In this document: one piece after another, positions 12,687 through 24,587 of the stretch
How positions within the stretch are numbered: the stretch's first letter is position 1
Layout of the letters: each line of letters opens with the position of its first letter
The notes under the pieces: model-generated
The model's database searches: none
What the model was told of the DNA's origin: nothing
What the model saw: the letters and a program-made list of their open reading frames with translations, nothing else
Assembly (NCBI RefSeq): GCF_902686445.1
Contig: NC_062221.1
Location: forward strand, 40,216,075 to 40,280,074
Origin: Sciurus carolinensis
Taxonomy: Eukaryota; Chordata; Mammalia; Rodentia; Sciuridae
DNA: 64,000 bases
Direction of reading: 5' to 3'
Made by a program: the position numbers and the translations under genes

Positions 12687-12789
12687 CCCAAGTATGTGCA
12701 TAGTGTTTATTATTCCTCAAAAAAAATTTAAAAAATCAAAGAAATAAATAATAAAAAAAGTAAAAATTTTTGAGGAATAAAAAAAAAGA

Positions 12790-12981
12790 TTTTTTTTGGT
12801 ACTAGGGATTGAACCCAGTGGCCCTTAACCACTAAGCCACATCCCTGGCCCCTTTTTATTTATTTTTCATTTTGAGATAGGGCCTTGTTAAGTTGCTTAG
12901 GGTCTCACTAAGTTGCTGAGGCTGGCTTTGAGCTTGCAATGCTCCTATCTCAGGCTGCCGAGTTGCTGGGATTATAGGTGT
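12790..12981 (-). mobile_element. B1-dID SINE, truncated at B1 head
   Basis: On the plus strand the order is a T run, then an ID unit in reverse (GGTACTAGGGATTGAACCC through CCACATCCCTGGCCCC). Next come B1 in reverse (GAGATAGGGCCTTGTTAAG, AGTTGCTGAGGCTGGCTTTG, CAGGCTGCCGAGTTGCTGGG) and ATTATAGGTGT. The 5' B1 head, which would read through a CCACCACGCCCAGC-like segment, is absent, so the element is 5'-truncated. No convincing target-site duplication is seen. Confidence 0.92.
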
Positions 12982-13275
12982 ATTTATCAATCCTCTAAAA
13001 TAATGTGATAGATTCTATGGCTAGATTAGAATTACAGACTCCCATGTTTCTATTACTAAGACAGAAGAAAATTAATTTTCTTTACAGAAAGAACAAATTA
13101 TAGTAATAATATATGTCATAGTCCTAAAGAGACCACTATGTCTTCCTTCTCCTAGGTCCCCTAAATGACAAGTAATGGAGGTTTTTTTTTTTTTTTCTCA
13201 TAGTTCCTATAATTAATCCACTTTGCTTAAAAAAAGAAATGCCCTTAATAGAATGCTCTTTCTTTAAAAAGAATG

Positions 13276-13372
13276 CTCTCAATTCAGGGGTAGATTGCTT
13301 GCCTAGCAGGCGTGAGGCCTTGGATTCTGTACTCAGCGCTGAAAAAAAAAAAAAAAAAGAAGAAAAGAAAAG
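13276..13372 (+). mobile_element. ID SINE, diverged
   Basis: GGGGTAGATTGCTTGCCTAG, GCGTGAGGCCTTGGATTCTG and ACTCAGCGCTG match the ID body in order, followed by a 17-nt A run and a GAAAAG-type tail. The first bases of the ID and the A box are decayed, and the B-box region reads TGGATTCTGTACTCAG instead of GGTTCGATCC. This is an old, presumably inactive copy. Confidence 0.78.
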
Positions 13373-14548
13373 TATTATAAAGATATTTTGAACTAGCACA
13401 TGAAACTTGGGAATGCTGTCCAAATCATGATATTTCAAGAAACTTTTTCTCACTAATGAACTGTCTCTTTGAGTGTTACAACAGAAATAACCAAAAATGA
13501 CTTGGATTTCAACTTCTATTTATTAAAATAAATGAGCAAATGAAGAATGAATAATTGAAGAAATAAAACCACATGGGGGTATCAATTTGAAGTCTCTAAA
13601 AGAAAATATTCATCCTCAGACTAATTTTCAAGTTTTTGAGCATCTCACAGGATCTGCCATGTATAAGGGTCCTGCATCTGACAAAAAGAAAAGATTGTTC
13701 AAAATTTCCTAGATTCAGGTGTTCTGTGTTTATCTCAAAGAGCCATCACAGGAAAGGGTAACCTAACTGATAACAATCAATGAAAGAAAAAATATTTTTA
13801 CTTTATGTAATAAACACTTTCTCTGTGAATAAATAACATATTTAAATAATAACCAGTGGCATGTTATTATTAATCATGAATTGCAAGGTTAAGAACCTTT
13901 GGCTTTGTGTGTATGAATACTGAGACACGTTAGTATGCTCAGACATTCAACAAACACACCATTGCTTTCATCTACATGGCGTCTGTCACTTGACTTTTGA
14001 CCTTTCATTTGGAACTGTCCTGTCATTTCTTTGGTTTTGAGAATTTTAGCTTCTTACTTGACCTCTCAACTGTGACCTTTCACTTGACCTGTGATCTCAT
14101 AAATTCTCAAATCTCATACATATAATTGAGGAACAAATAAACAAAACATCTGGATGAAGCTCTTCCTGAATTAGTTCTGAGTAGATGAAACATAGAACCA
14201 AAGGCTTTAAGACTTCAGTAAGTAACGTAATATCCATGAGGATGACATGTTAACAGTGGAAAATAAGTTTTTCTAGAATTGATTATGATACATCAAATTA
14301 TCATTAAGTCAGGATTAGCTCCATGAGAACATTCCTCCAGACTGATCACATTAAAAACATACCAAGTTAAAAGCAGAACATCTTTAATGTAAGTAATACT
14401 GAAATTTTTCATCTTATCATCAAGCATGAGAGTCAGAGCTTTTGCCTAAATAGGTACAGATGGATTTGAATGACATAAAGATTGTGAGACTCACTATAGT
14501 GTATAGGACAACATTTGGTATTTTAAGTGATTACTTTATCTGATCACT

Positions 14549-14596
14549 TTTTCCCCCATGCTAGGGATTAAACTCCACCACTGAGCCCCAGCCCCC
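14549..14596 (-). mobile_element. ID SINE fragment with internal deletion
   Basis: The plus strand reads TTTTTCCCCCATGCTAGGGA, then TTAAACTCCACCACTGAGCC and CCAGCCCC. These are the two ends of a reversed ID, while the central TTGCAAGC region is missing. The flanks share ATCACT (14543-14548 and 14598-14603), a possible short duplication. Confidence 0.7.
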
Positions 14597-14609
14597 CATC
14601 ACTCTTGAT

Positions 14610-14825
14610 CCGTCACTCCCCATAACACTGTTTGATTAACTTCCTAGCACTTGTCATATGAAGTAACCCTTCTCTGTTGACACACCATCTGTCTCGCCCC
14701 ATTAGAACGTAGGCTTCCTGAGGGCAAGGAATCTGTCTGCCGTGGTAACTCTTGAGTCCCCATCATCCGAAAGAACACCCACCTGGCACCTACTGGTTGG
14801 TAAATGGACATACTACTTTATGAAC
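14610..14825 (+). mobile_element. L2 LINE 3' end fragment
   Basis: ACTTCCTAGCACTTGTCATA, then CCATTAGAACGTAGGCTTCC followed by TGAGGGCAAGGAATCTGTCTG and a CACCTGGCACCTACTGG-like end, follow the order of the L2 3' end. It is diverged and non-autonomous. The boundaries are approximate. Confidence 0.65.
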
Positions 14826-15350
14826 TAAAGAATGTCCATCATAAATTAACAGTGCCCTTTCCAAGCATCACTGCACATGTTGAATACCAGAGCAAAAACC
14901 TAGAGTAACTATATCAGCTAAATTTAAAGTTATAATTAAACCTCATCATATTTTGAAAGATCCATGTCTCTTAAAATTCATCTCAAAGTTTTCTATATTG
15001 GCACTTAACTTCATCTTTCTTCCTCTTTACCATTAAGATCTTTTTCTCCAGCAAAATGAAGATTTCCTCAAAAATCTCTCATTCATAAATGTCAGTAATT
15101 ATCTTCAAATATCAGCTTCAGCATGAACTTCAGATTTAAGTCAAATCTCTTGCTAATTAGAATATAGTCATGCTTCCTTCATTAAATGTCTAGATCTATG
15201 TGTTGGGAAACTAGTTCACATTCACAGGAATATGAACAAAGTTACTGAAATGAGGCTTTGCAGCCAAAAATGAGTACAGTAATTTTACACTTGGGCATAT
15301 CCAAGCTAAGAGTACTATACGCTTCAAATTAAGGTAAGAAACTCAAACAG

Positions 15351-15491
15351 GATGGGGTTGTGGCTCAGTGGTAGAGTGCTTTTCTTGCATGTGTGAGGCA
15401 CTGGGTTCCATCCTTAGTACCACATAAAAATAAATAAGTAAAATAAAGGTATTGTGTCCATCTACAACTAAAAAAATTTTTTTTTTTAAAT
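15351..15491 (+). mobile_element. ID SINE with long non-tRNA 3' tail
   Basis: GGTTGTGGCTCAGTGGTAGA and GTGAGGCACTGGGTTCCATC give ID A-box and B-box regions. They are followed by a structured A-rich tail (ACATAAAAATAAATAAGTAA, ATAAAGGTATTGTGTCCATC, TACAACTAAAAAAA). The same tail occurs reversed at 35360-35496, so it is a subfamily feature and not a random poly-A. A direct repeat flanks the element: AAGAAACTCAAACA before it and GAAGAACTCAAACA after it, sharing a perfect 10-mer. Confidence 0.93.
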
Positions 15492-18400
15492 GAAGAACTC
15501 AAACAAGAACCATACAACAAACAAACAAACAAATGAATCCATAAATATAACATTGAACAAAATAATGACTAAATAAAACAATTTGGAGGGAACTCTTCCA
15601 GTGGTTAACTAAAATATCCCCTGGACTCTGTTACAAAGTTTGCATAAGACATAAAGTCGACCCAGAAAAATATATCAGAATTGAAAATCAGTTCTCTCTT
15701 AAATAAGATCTCCTATAAATTTCAGATAAGGGAATTTCAGTTTGATTACAAAAGAATAAAAATTAAAATTAAAAGTGAGTTTTCATTTTCAAAATGGTGG
15801 TAGGACAACATCTAAGAAAATTTCCATCCATGATTTAGTTATTTAACAAAAGGTTATAAACTTACATATACTAAAACTTAATATTATTGATTCTATAATA
15901 TTTTAATACCAATAAATACCAAGAATGTCTTATACTAATTTATATCTTACTTGAATATATTATGTCTTCACCATAATAGCTATATAACAAGGATCTATAA
16001 TAATAGATTAGTATTATGTAGTTTTTGAAATGTAATTTTTGCCTTTATGGGTTCCAAAATACTGAAAGAAGTGTTACACGTGAATTGCTATAAAAGCAAA
16101 ATTTAAATAATCACAGAACCAGCTTATTTAACTTCCTTATACTAAGTTGAGTAAATGGTTCAAAGTTTGGCTAAAGTTGAAGTTCTTTTCTTGTTTAATC
16201 CAAAGCAGTTCATTTTTCCTTAAAGGTAATCAAAAGAGTCAGACATGGTACAAATCATTTTGTTGGAGCAGAATTATGTCTGTGGTTTATTTAAATAATG
16301 TAATACCAATAAGGGAAACTTTAAAGAATATTAGAGTATTTGAAATATATGGAGAAATAAAAATGGCAACACAAAAATATAAAAGAAAATTAAGTACAGG
16401 AATTATTTTGTAGATATCACTGATATATTGGGCATACTAACAATATAATATATAAAGAATAAAAGCTAAGTAATAACTTTCAAGAAGGAATAGCTTGAAA
16501 AGTTCACATTGAGGGAAACCTATTAACTATTTAGGAATATGTATTAAAATATATAGTAATCAAGAAGTTCTGTAATTTCAGATAAAATAATGTGGGAACT
16601 TAAAGAGATGTTCAGGGCTTTGGGTGTCCTCATAAATAAATGAGCAAAGTTACCATTTCTGAGTCATATCTCACATTAATTTATTACTGTAATCCAAGAA
16701 ATTGCATTTTGTTCCAAATAAGAAAAGAATGGAAGCACCCGTTACATTCTAAAAATTTCGAGGAAATTAGTAACAGAAACAGTTGTGGATACTGTAAAAA
16801 GCAATATGGAAATTTTGAGGAGAACGAGGACAGAGTACTTAAATCTATTGTGTTGATGTAACAAAGCCCAGACTTAAAAATAAAAGCAAGGTTTTCTGGC
16901 TTTGCTTATGCTTTAGGTAGAAGCTTTTTACTACAAGAATTCAACTGCTGAAGTTCATTTCCTGTCTTTAATTCTAAACGAGCAATTTGCTGATAATTTC
17001 CTGTCTACATTTTCATAAAGTAGAAAGAACACAACTGGTTAAGCTTAATGTTTCAATAACCAAATAAACTTCAGTGAGCACAGTTTAGGAAATTAGACGA
17101 CTATCTAGAAACTGCTTTTATGATTCTAAAATGTCTAAATACTGTTTATCTGCCCTAAATGTTTGAAAATATTCTGAAAGCCTTTGTGATTGCTTCCCTG
17201 ACCCTCAAACAAATAGAGCACCATTGCTTTGCCTCAGTGGGTCCAGAGCAATTAAAGTCAAAAGGGTATGAATCCCCTGAACTCTGAGCTATTCCAACAC
17301 AGATGAGGAAGAAATGACCTCCAGCTCTGTTTTAGCCTTACCCCACATCTTTATGCCTGAATTGGAAATTTGCTTAACTCAAACTTTTTATAGAGTATGC
17401 CTTTGGATGCGTGATTATCAGCATTTGGGCTTTAAATTAAAATAAGGCATCCCTAAAAGAGACCCATCTGAAATCTAAATTAAGTTGTCAATTAAAGATG
17501 AAGAATGGCTTGTTATTATTGCCTGAAAACGAGGCACCCTCTTTCTCCTGTTGAGATCGCAAACATCTTCCATCCGAAATCCATTATAACATCTGCAGAA
17601 GTGGAGCTTAGGAAGTGTATACTGTTTCCAAGGCTCAGAAGAGGGCATGATCCACAAAACCATGAAATGTGAGGACAAATGAAAAAAAAAAAAAAGAACT
17701 TCGACAAATGCCAGTTTGTGCCACTATCCCCTTCCAGATGCCAGACAGGGGTAGAAGAGGAGCCGAATACTAATTGCAAAGGGAGATTTTATTAGACAGA
17801 TTTAAGTGGAACAGATGAGTCCAAATCCCCCTTTTTATTATCTACTGTACACTTAGCTAATGCTTTCTCCTGTGAGAAAGGCTTAAACAGTAAGCACAAA
17901 TAGCACAATGAAATTGTAATACTCTCCCCGTGTGGACCTGGATTATTTCAGCCACCAGCAATGTGAGTAGCTGCAGGTGTTGCACTAAATAAAGTAATAT
18001 AAAGTGTCTAAATTGCAACAGTGGAAGTACTGTTTCAAGACCCTTGTCTGCTTTTTATTAATAGTCAGATTCCTTCCTATCAGCAACCACGACTACCTTT
18101 ACCCTATTATTCAGCAACAATATTTTGATAGGCAAAGATCTATTAAAAATCACTGTTGATATTTTGTGACCATAGTCATTTAGGAGTTGAATAAGCATTC
18201 AATCTTCTCACAGAAGGGGAGAACGTAAACTTGTGATTCAGGAAAAGAGGAAACCAGGGGTTACAAAGGTGGAGAGGCCAAATAGAATGAAACAGACCCC
18301 CTCCATCAAGGAAAAACCTTGGCAGCATAACTAGAAACAGACCAACCCTAAATCTTAGGGTTCATGGGCTCTTAGTAACATAATTAACTGAAATAAAACT

Positions 18401-21400
18401 AATATTCCCGTGTTAAGTTTCACCTTAACATACATCAGCAGTTATAAGTAGCAAGACCAGGTATAAAGAGTTAGAATCAGAAAGTGCTCATTTTGTTTGC
18501 AGAATGTACCTTAAAGGAAGAGGAAACATTCCTTTACACATTAGTGAAACTTCTAAAATGGGGGTGGGGAGGGAATTATCTACACAAAGAGAACTGTCAG
18601 TTTACCTTATTCTTGCTATCAAGCATTGCTTTGGAAGAAGATGTGTAGATCACTTATTTGAAATTTCTTACAAAATTAGAGAGCTCTAGATCTCTGAGGC
18701 ATTTGTTCTTAAGAAAGGAACTACTAATACCCAGGAAAAAAATGTTGAACAGGAAATGTTTGACCAATGTTGCATCACAAGATATCAAAAGAATTTCACT
18801 TTGGCTCCTAGTCTTGATTTTTTTTTAATAGTCACTGAGCTTCTACAAAACGAGTTCCAAAAAAAAAAAAAAAAAAAAATTAGTGATCCTGAAAATTTTC
18901 TAAAAGTTTCCGATGATGCCCAAAATAAAGCAAAAATCTTCTCCTAGGATGAAATGTAAAAAGTATTAGTGCTGAGAGAGCAGATAAACATTAGTGATCT
19001 GTGAAGAGCATTCAGGAAATTCCATTTATCTGATGAGCTGTTGGCTAACTGACAGTGTTTCATATGTCACCAGCTAACTAAAGCTCCCATTGTGTTTACA
19101 AATTGCTTTTCAAGGCATTTTGAATGCCGTTTTGCACGTTAGGAGATAGTTTATTTAGAAATAAATGGTAGACTAAGAGAGGAGTCTTCTTCCTTCTTTT
19201 CTTTTTTTAATTGATGTTCATTTGCACCTCAGCACAGTGAACTCCACAAATTCCTGACTCCGAGGAGGATTCTTGTCACAGGACTGCCTGCGGCCATCAG
19301 CCATGGTTTCTTTTTGAACAAGCTTTTCTTTTAACACTTAAAACCAGGGATGATTTAACAGAAAGTGTCTCAAGTCTGTGAGCTACAGCCCCCTTAGACT
19401 CTACCCAAACAAAGCTACTAATGTGTGGTCAGTTTCTTGGCAACTACACTCTCCGCTGATAACGCTCCTGCTTGCTATTCTCCAAGGAGCCGGCTGCTGG
19501 AACACGGCTCCGAGCCTCATCCCCTTGGTGCTCCTGATGCGGGCGATCCTCCGACTGCACGGCGCCAACCACAACATGCTACCCACCGTGAGAGAGCAGG
19601 ACTCGGGCTGCTCTAGTCAGGACTTATCGTCTATCATACTGATTGACGAAACCAAGAGTGAGCAGAAAAAATAAACACGAACAGAGGCTGCAGTGTATGG
19701 GCCAGTCAGCTGGGAGTTTTAGTATTTGGCCTTGGTGATCCTACTCTCATGGTAGGTTATCTTTTCCTTGTGCTATCATTTATCATAACTTTGAGGGCCA
19801 GGGAGAGAAACAAACCTACAATTTTTCTATTGGTTACATTCATTAGACTGCTTGCTTTCTTTCTTTTCCCCCCTCTTTTTCTTAGCACTCTTTCCTTTGC
19901 CCCCCCATAATAATCCCATCTCTTCAAACGGTATTCCCTAAAGAATGGTGAAATGAAATCTAAATACAGTTCTTCCCCTTTTACTCCTGTTCCACATAGA
20001 TCATTGCAAGTAATTAACCTTTGTTATTCCATCAAATCTAGAATGCAAACCTACATGTTAATTTACTTAAGTCAGACCCAATAATAAATCTGCTTCTGTG
20101 GCAGCTAAACTCAATGAAGATCCTGGATGTTGTTCAGTTATTTGGATCACTAGCATCTTCTTCTTAAATAATGGCACTTGACTTTTTCAGGCACAAACCA
20201 TGTTTTGTATTGGACTTGACAGCCACTATAAAGTACTCCCCCAAGTGTCAGTAACAAAGATGATTTGTATGTGGCTTGCAGTCTTCCAGTGTTCTAATAG
20301 CTTTCTCATTCCAACCCAGAAACATGGAACACAGGGCAGCTGGTTAAAGCTGATACAAGCATTTCTTCTCTCAGCAGGCTATTCTTGCATAACCATTTAT
20401 TTTGCAGAGTTTTAAAGTGCCTGAAGGATTTAATTATGTACATAGACAACCCCTATAAACTCTATTCTAGGGTTTTTATTGACTTTTGTGCTGGGCAGCT
20501 CTTAGGCATTTCAATTAAGTGTTTTTATAAGAAAAACTACAATATTGTAAAAAAACTTCTTTATAGATACTTCCAAACAGGTTTCTTCCCCCACCTGATT
20601 GAATAAACTATTTAATTGACAAAACAAAACAAAAAAAATTACAGGTTAATTCAAGGTTGAGTTTTTCCAGTTTGGAAAACTAGAGGGTTGAAAACCACAC
20701 AGGTTTGTGAAAAGAGACCTGTCGATATCAGTGAGATGACACAGACAGAGGGAGGAGGGCAAGATGACTTTGAAATACGCTCTGAAATGTCATAGGCTAC
20801 CTGTTACTCAGGAGTTCCCTTAAACTCGTGAGGGTAAAAACCTAAATGCAAAATTTTACATGTTCCACTTAACAAGTGCAGAATAATAAATTACCAAATT
20901 CATTTGGAGCACCCGCCTGACAGACCTAACCCTCAAAAGTCTCCAGGAGACCCCAAAGCCGCCTTTGTCTGCCTTCTTCAATTGCAGGGCTCAAGTATTT
21001 ACAAGGCTTCTGCAAACCTGCCTTCATTATGATGTGGGATATTTCAAGCCCAGCAGGTGGCCAACAGGAGACCAGACCTGCCCGTGAAATATGTAATACT
21101 TTTTCATATACTTTAACCAGAAATGTGCCCCTCCACAACTCTCCTAACTGTTCTAATTTCCCTTTCTCCTCTTAATCTCCTCAGCAAGTCATGAGCATGC
21201 ATTAAAATCTACCTAAAACATTTCACCCACAGGCAATGTAATTCTGAAACAAGCAACCAACATTTCACAGCTCTGGAGTAATAGATTAATTTGAACCTAA
21301 TGTTGCCGTCGTTTACTGCTCCAAATGTTCTGGTGTAGACATAGCCCTGAGGCATGGTGCTGTGGCATGCACAACTTTGGGAGCCGGAGCTACAGTTGGC

Positions 21401-23984
21401 TTAACATCTGTGCATCAGATTTGCCATGTGCCTCATTATCCTGCACCCCACTGTGCCTACCTGTCCCCCTCAGCTTCTCAGCCACAGGCGATCTAATTTT
21501 TTTCCCCTCCAACTAAGAATCTTTGTTCTCCTTCTCACTTACTAAATTTTTGCAAGACCTCTGCACCCAAGCCGTGGGGATTCAGTCCATGTGAACAGCT
21601 CAGGCCCTTTAGATTCTTAATTCTCCATTAGGAAGAGGAAAATTACAGCATTAAGTTTCTGACATGCCACTGCATAAATTGTGCCATTTGCAGAACCTAC
21701 TAAGTCTGTGACTAAACTCAGAGGCGTGTCATAAAGCATGGTGTTGTTGGTTTTGACTTTAACAAGTTTGGTTGGCTTCAATTATCTGTAAGCAAAGAAA
21801 GGGCAACTTCCAACTCCAGATGGAAGAGGAACCAGAATACCAAATCCAGTCACAGAAAGACAAGACTGTCACATCAAAAATTAAAACTAAGCATCTTAAA
21901 CTATTTAAGGAGTTAGCATTTCAAAGCTCATTGATAATATAACAACCCTACCCCCTCACAAAAATAAAAAATAGAAAAAAAACCAAGGCTTTAAAATATA
22001 TGTAGCAACCAGGCCAAACAGCTGCTTAAATTTTAATCCTGCTTAAACAATAAAAGAATCATATGACTCCTTTATTGGTTTTCCATTGGAAGTGTTTTGA
22101 GTACCCATTTAACAAGAGACAGAATAAAGACTTAGTCCCACCAAAATAATTTAAAATATGCAAAACTTAAATAATATTTATTATCATAAAATATAGGCAT
22201 TAGTAATAATAGCATCAATAATGAAATATTGATGTTATTATTAATGAAAAGCACAGAATAGCCATACTAGTGTTAAATGTAGACATGCCACTGTCCTTGC
22301 CACAAAATAGAAAAATATTTCAAACTAGAGGACTTAACTTCAAAAAGGTCAAAGCTATGAAGGAAGAAGATTTAAAACATTATCTTCATATTTGACAAAC
22401 CGGAATTATATAGTAGTCAGCATGTAACCAAGGTGACTTAGTATTCTTCAATAATTTACTAATGTAATAGGGAATATTTTATTCTATGTGTTAGAAAATT
22501 AGTTTTAAATGATTATTTTCCTAGAACTAACAAATTCTTAAAAATGAATCAAATTCAAACAATTCATACAAACCATTTATCCATAGTTTTAATCCCTAGG
22601 GAACAAAATTGAGGCCTTGAGAGAGAATTTTTCTAATGCCCTCCCCAAGTGAAAATATGCTGTGCTCCAGAAATTGTATTGGATTTCCACACTTGCCCAC
22701 ATAATCCTCAACATCTACCCAGCACAGAGCGTTGACTCTTGCACATTTCATTATATGCTTGAATTCATTTACCCTATATGGAATTTGTTACCTTTACAAT
22801 AAAAAAGTCGCTATTCATTATTGAGAGTGGACAGATGGAACATGTTCAACTTAAGACATCAATAAGAAGAGAGGGAAAAACTTATAATCCATGTGGCACA
22901 GCCTCCTCCATCTGGTAGTTCCCCGCTTGTCTGCCAAGACTTTTTTTTCCAAATAAAAGTGAACATTTCTCTTTGGAGTAAATGGAACATTCTCAGATAT
23001 TGACTCTGATTCTGATTTATACATAATAAGCAAGCATGCTGTTAAAATATGATATTTTCCAAAAGTAACACATATCATTAGGGGAAGGTTTGGGGTCTCA
23101 CTGGACAAAAGTTGATTAGAACTATTTTTCTAAAAGCATTATCAGATAAACAATTAGTTATTGCTCTGATAGATCATGAAGGCAATTGAACAAGTTATTT
23201 CACCTTCTTAAAGAACATATTGAAAGCTACATAAATACAAAATTGAACCAGGAAAGTGACTGGCAATCTGGACAGGAGGACTACATTGGCACGTCTTTCC
23301 CAAGCCCTGCATCCAATATGTGATGCCTGATGTCTAAGGAAAGAGGTTGAATCCATATTTACACCCCAAACCACAGCTGTCAGGATCACTTTGCTAAAAT
23401 TCAGCACACAAGACTATCACTCTTTGGCATGAGTTAAATCCTATCATCTCTCTAAAAGTTAATCAAGCAATTTCATTTATTAATCAAGGCAGAGCATATG
23501 TACTTGTCATGTATTTCATCAAATGTTTTTCACATTTGCTCCATATTTCTCTTGCTCTTTGAATAAGCCATCATGTCTTTGTGCGATAGAAGATGAGACC
23601 ATTCTTTGTTGAAGCGCCAACTCCAGGACATACAAATAATATTGAGGAGCATGTGTCCATTTCTCTGGCAATGATCTACTGATTAAGGAGATCCCTGGAG
23701 GGGGAAAAGAATAGCTGCCCATCTACCCACTTCATTTATTTTGGATTGACAGGAGTGTTAATGTGATCAAATGTTTTATTTCTTTAAATGATATCTAAAG
23801 ATTGCAGCAATGTAGGCAACAAGAACTCTCACTAGCTTTGATATTGAGAAATTTTTTAAATTAAAACTTCTCTGACCTACATTTAAGCTGAATCTTTGGA
23901 AATTAGGACTGTGTCAATACAAAAAGTACTTTTCTCCAAATCACTTTGTTAAATGTGGTTGAATTCAGTTAAACTGGTATTTAG
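15492..23984. other. Long SINE-free non-coding stretch
   Basis: About 8.5 kb lies here without a recognised young repeat, which is long for a genome this SINE-rich. The first 1.5 kb (15700-16900) is extremely AT-rich. CNE-like blocks occur at 17760-18160 and 18960-19160. A compact CpG-rich patch lies at 19441-19680, and a 49-nt imperfect hairpin at 22198-22246. Several open frames of 60-98 codons exist on both strands, none with a recognisable domain. Confidence 0.5.
19441..19680. other. Compact CpG-rich patch of unknown nature
   Basis: Fifteen CpG dinucleotides can be counted in these 240 bases, while the surrounding kilobases are strongly CpG-depleted. Composition here is about half G+C. 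A plus-strand frame of 98 codons (19378-19674) spans it. Its conceptual product has a hydrophobic middle and a polar C-terminal end finishing EQKK, but I do not recognise it. No TATA box, clear splice pair or repeat family is evident. It could be a small CpG island or promoter, a lncRNA exon, or an old GC-rich insertion. Confidence 0.35.
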
Positions 23985-24165
23985 AGTCAGAAGCTTGTTG
24001 ACTTCTGCTCAGTTACATCACTAGCTGCTCAATGTCCTCATCTCTAAAATGAGAATTATTATAATGGCTACTTCATAGATCCTTGTGAAGATTAAATGAG
24101 ATAATATGTATAAGAGCTCAGGATAATACTTGGCACCCTGTAAAAATAATATATCAGTTATTATT
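23985..24165 (+). mobile_element. MIR SINE
   Basis: CACTAGCTGCTCAATGTCCT, TCATCTCTAAAATGAGAATT, TTGTGAAGATTAAATGAGAT and CTTGGCACCCTG occur in MIR order and end near a TTATTATTTTT tail. It is old and diverged, with approximate edges. Confidence 0.8.
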
Positions 24166-24587
24166 TTTAAATTTTGTATGCCTTTTGGATTTTAAACAAA
24201 ATTTAAACTATATATAACATCTCTAGAATTGCATTGGTATTAGCTGGGGAAAATCACTCCAAGTCTGTTAACCTGAATGTAAGGGGATAATTATAAATTT
24301 GTAGCCTGAATTCAGAACCTCTAATGAAAACATAGAAATTCTGCAATTTTGTGGTTCTCTAAGACCTTCCTATTTCCTTGTGTCCTCACACAGCAAAAAC
24401 TATTTCAGTGATTTGCATAAATGTTTAATCATCAAATCCAATAAAAATCTGCTAAATCTGTCCCTCTGTTTGTGTTTGCACAAGTTCTAATTTAACTTTC
24501 TATACATAGCACAAGACGTTCATGGATGCATTTGTAGGCATTGTTCTGGGGCTTTTGTCTCCTGACATCTCTCCATTCGTCTCCCTT

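Larger units (their letters stand above)
12982..15350. other. Non-coding DNA with SINE and L2 fragments
   Basis: No gene is recognised. It holds a diverged ID (13276-13372), a deleted ID fragment (14549-14596), an L2 tail (14610-14825) and a cluster of TGACCT hexamers (13998-14090). A 9-mer, GAATGCTCT, is duplicated 20 bp apart at 13251 and 13271. The rest is AT-rich unique sequence. Confidence 0.55.
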
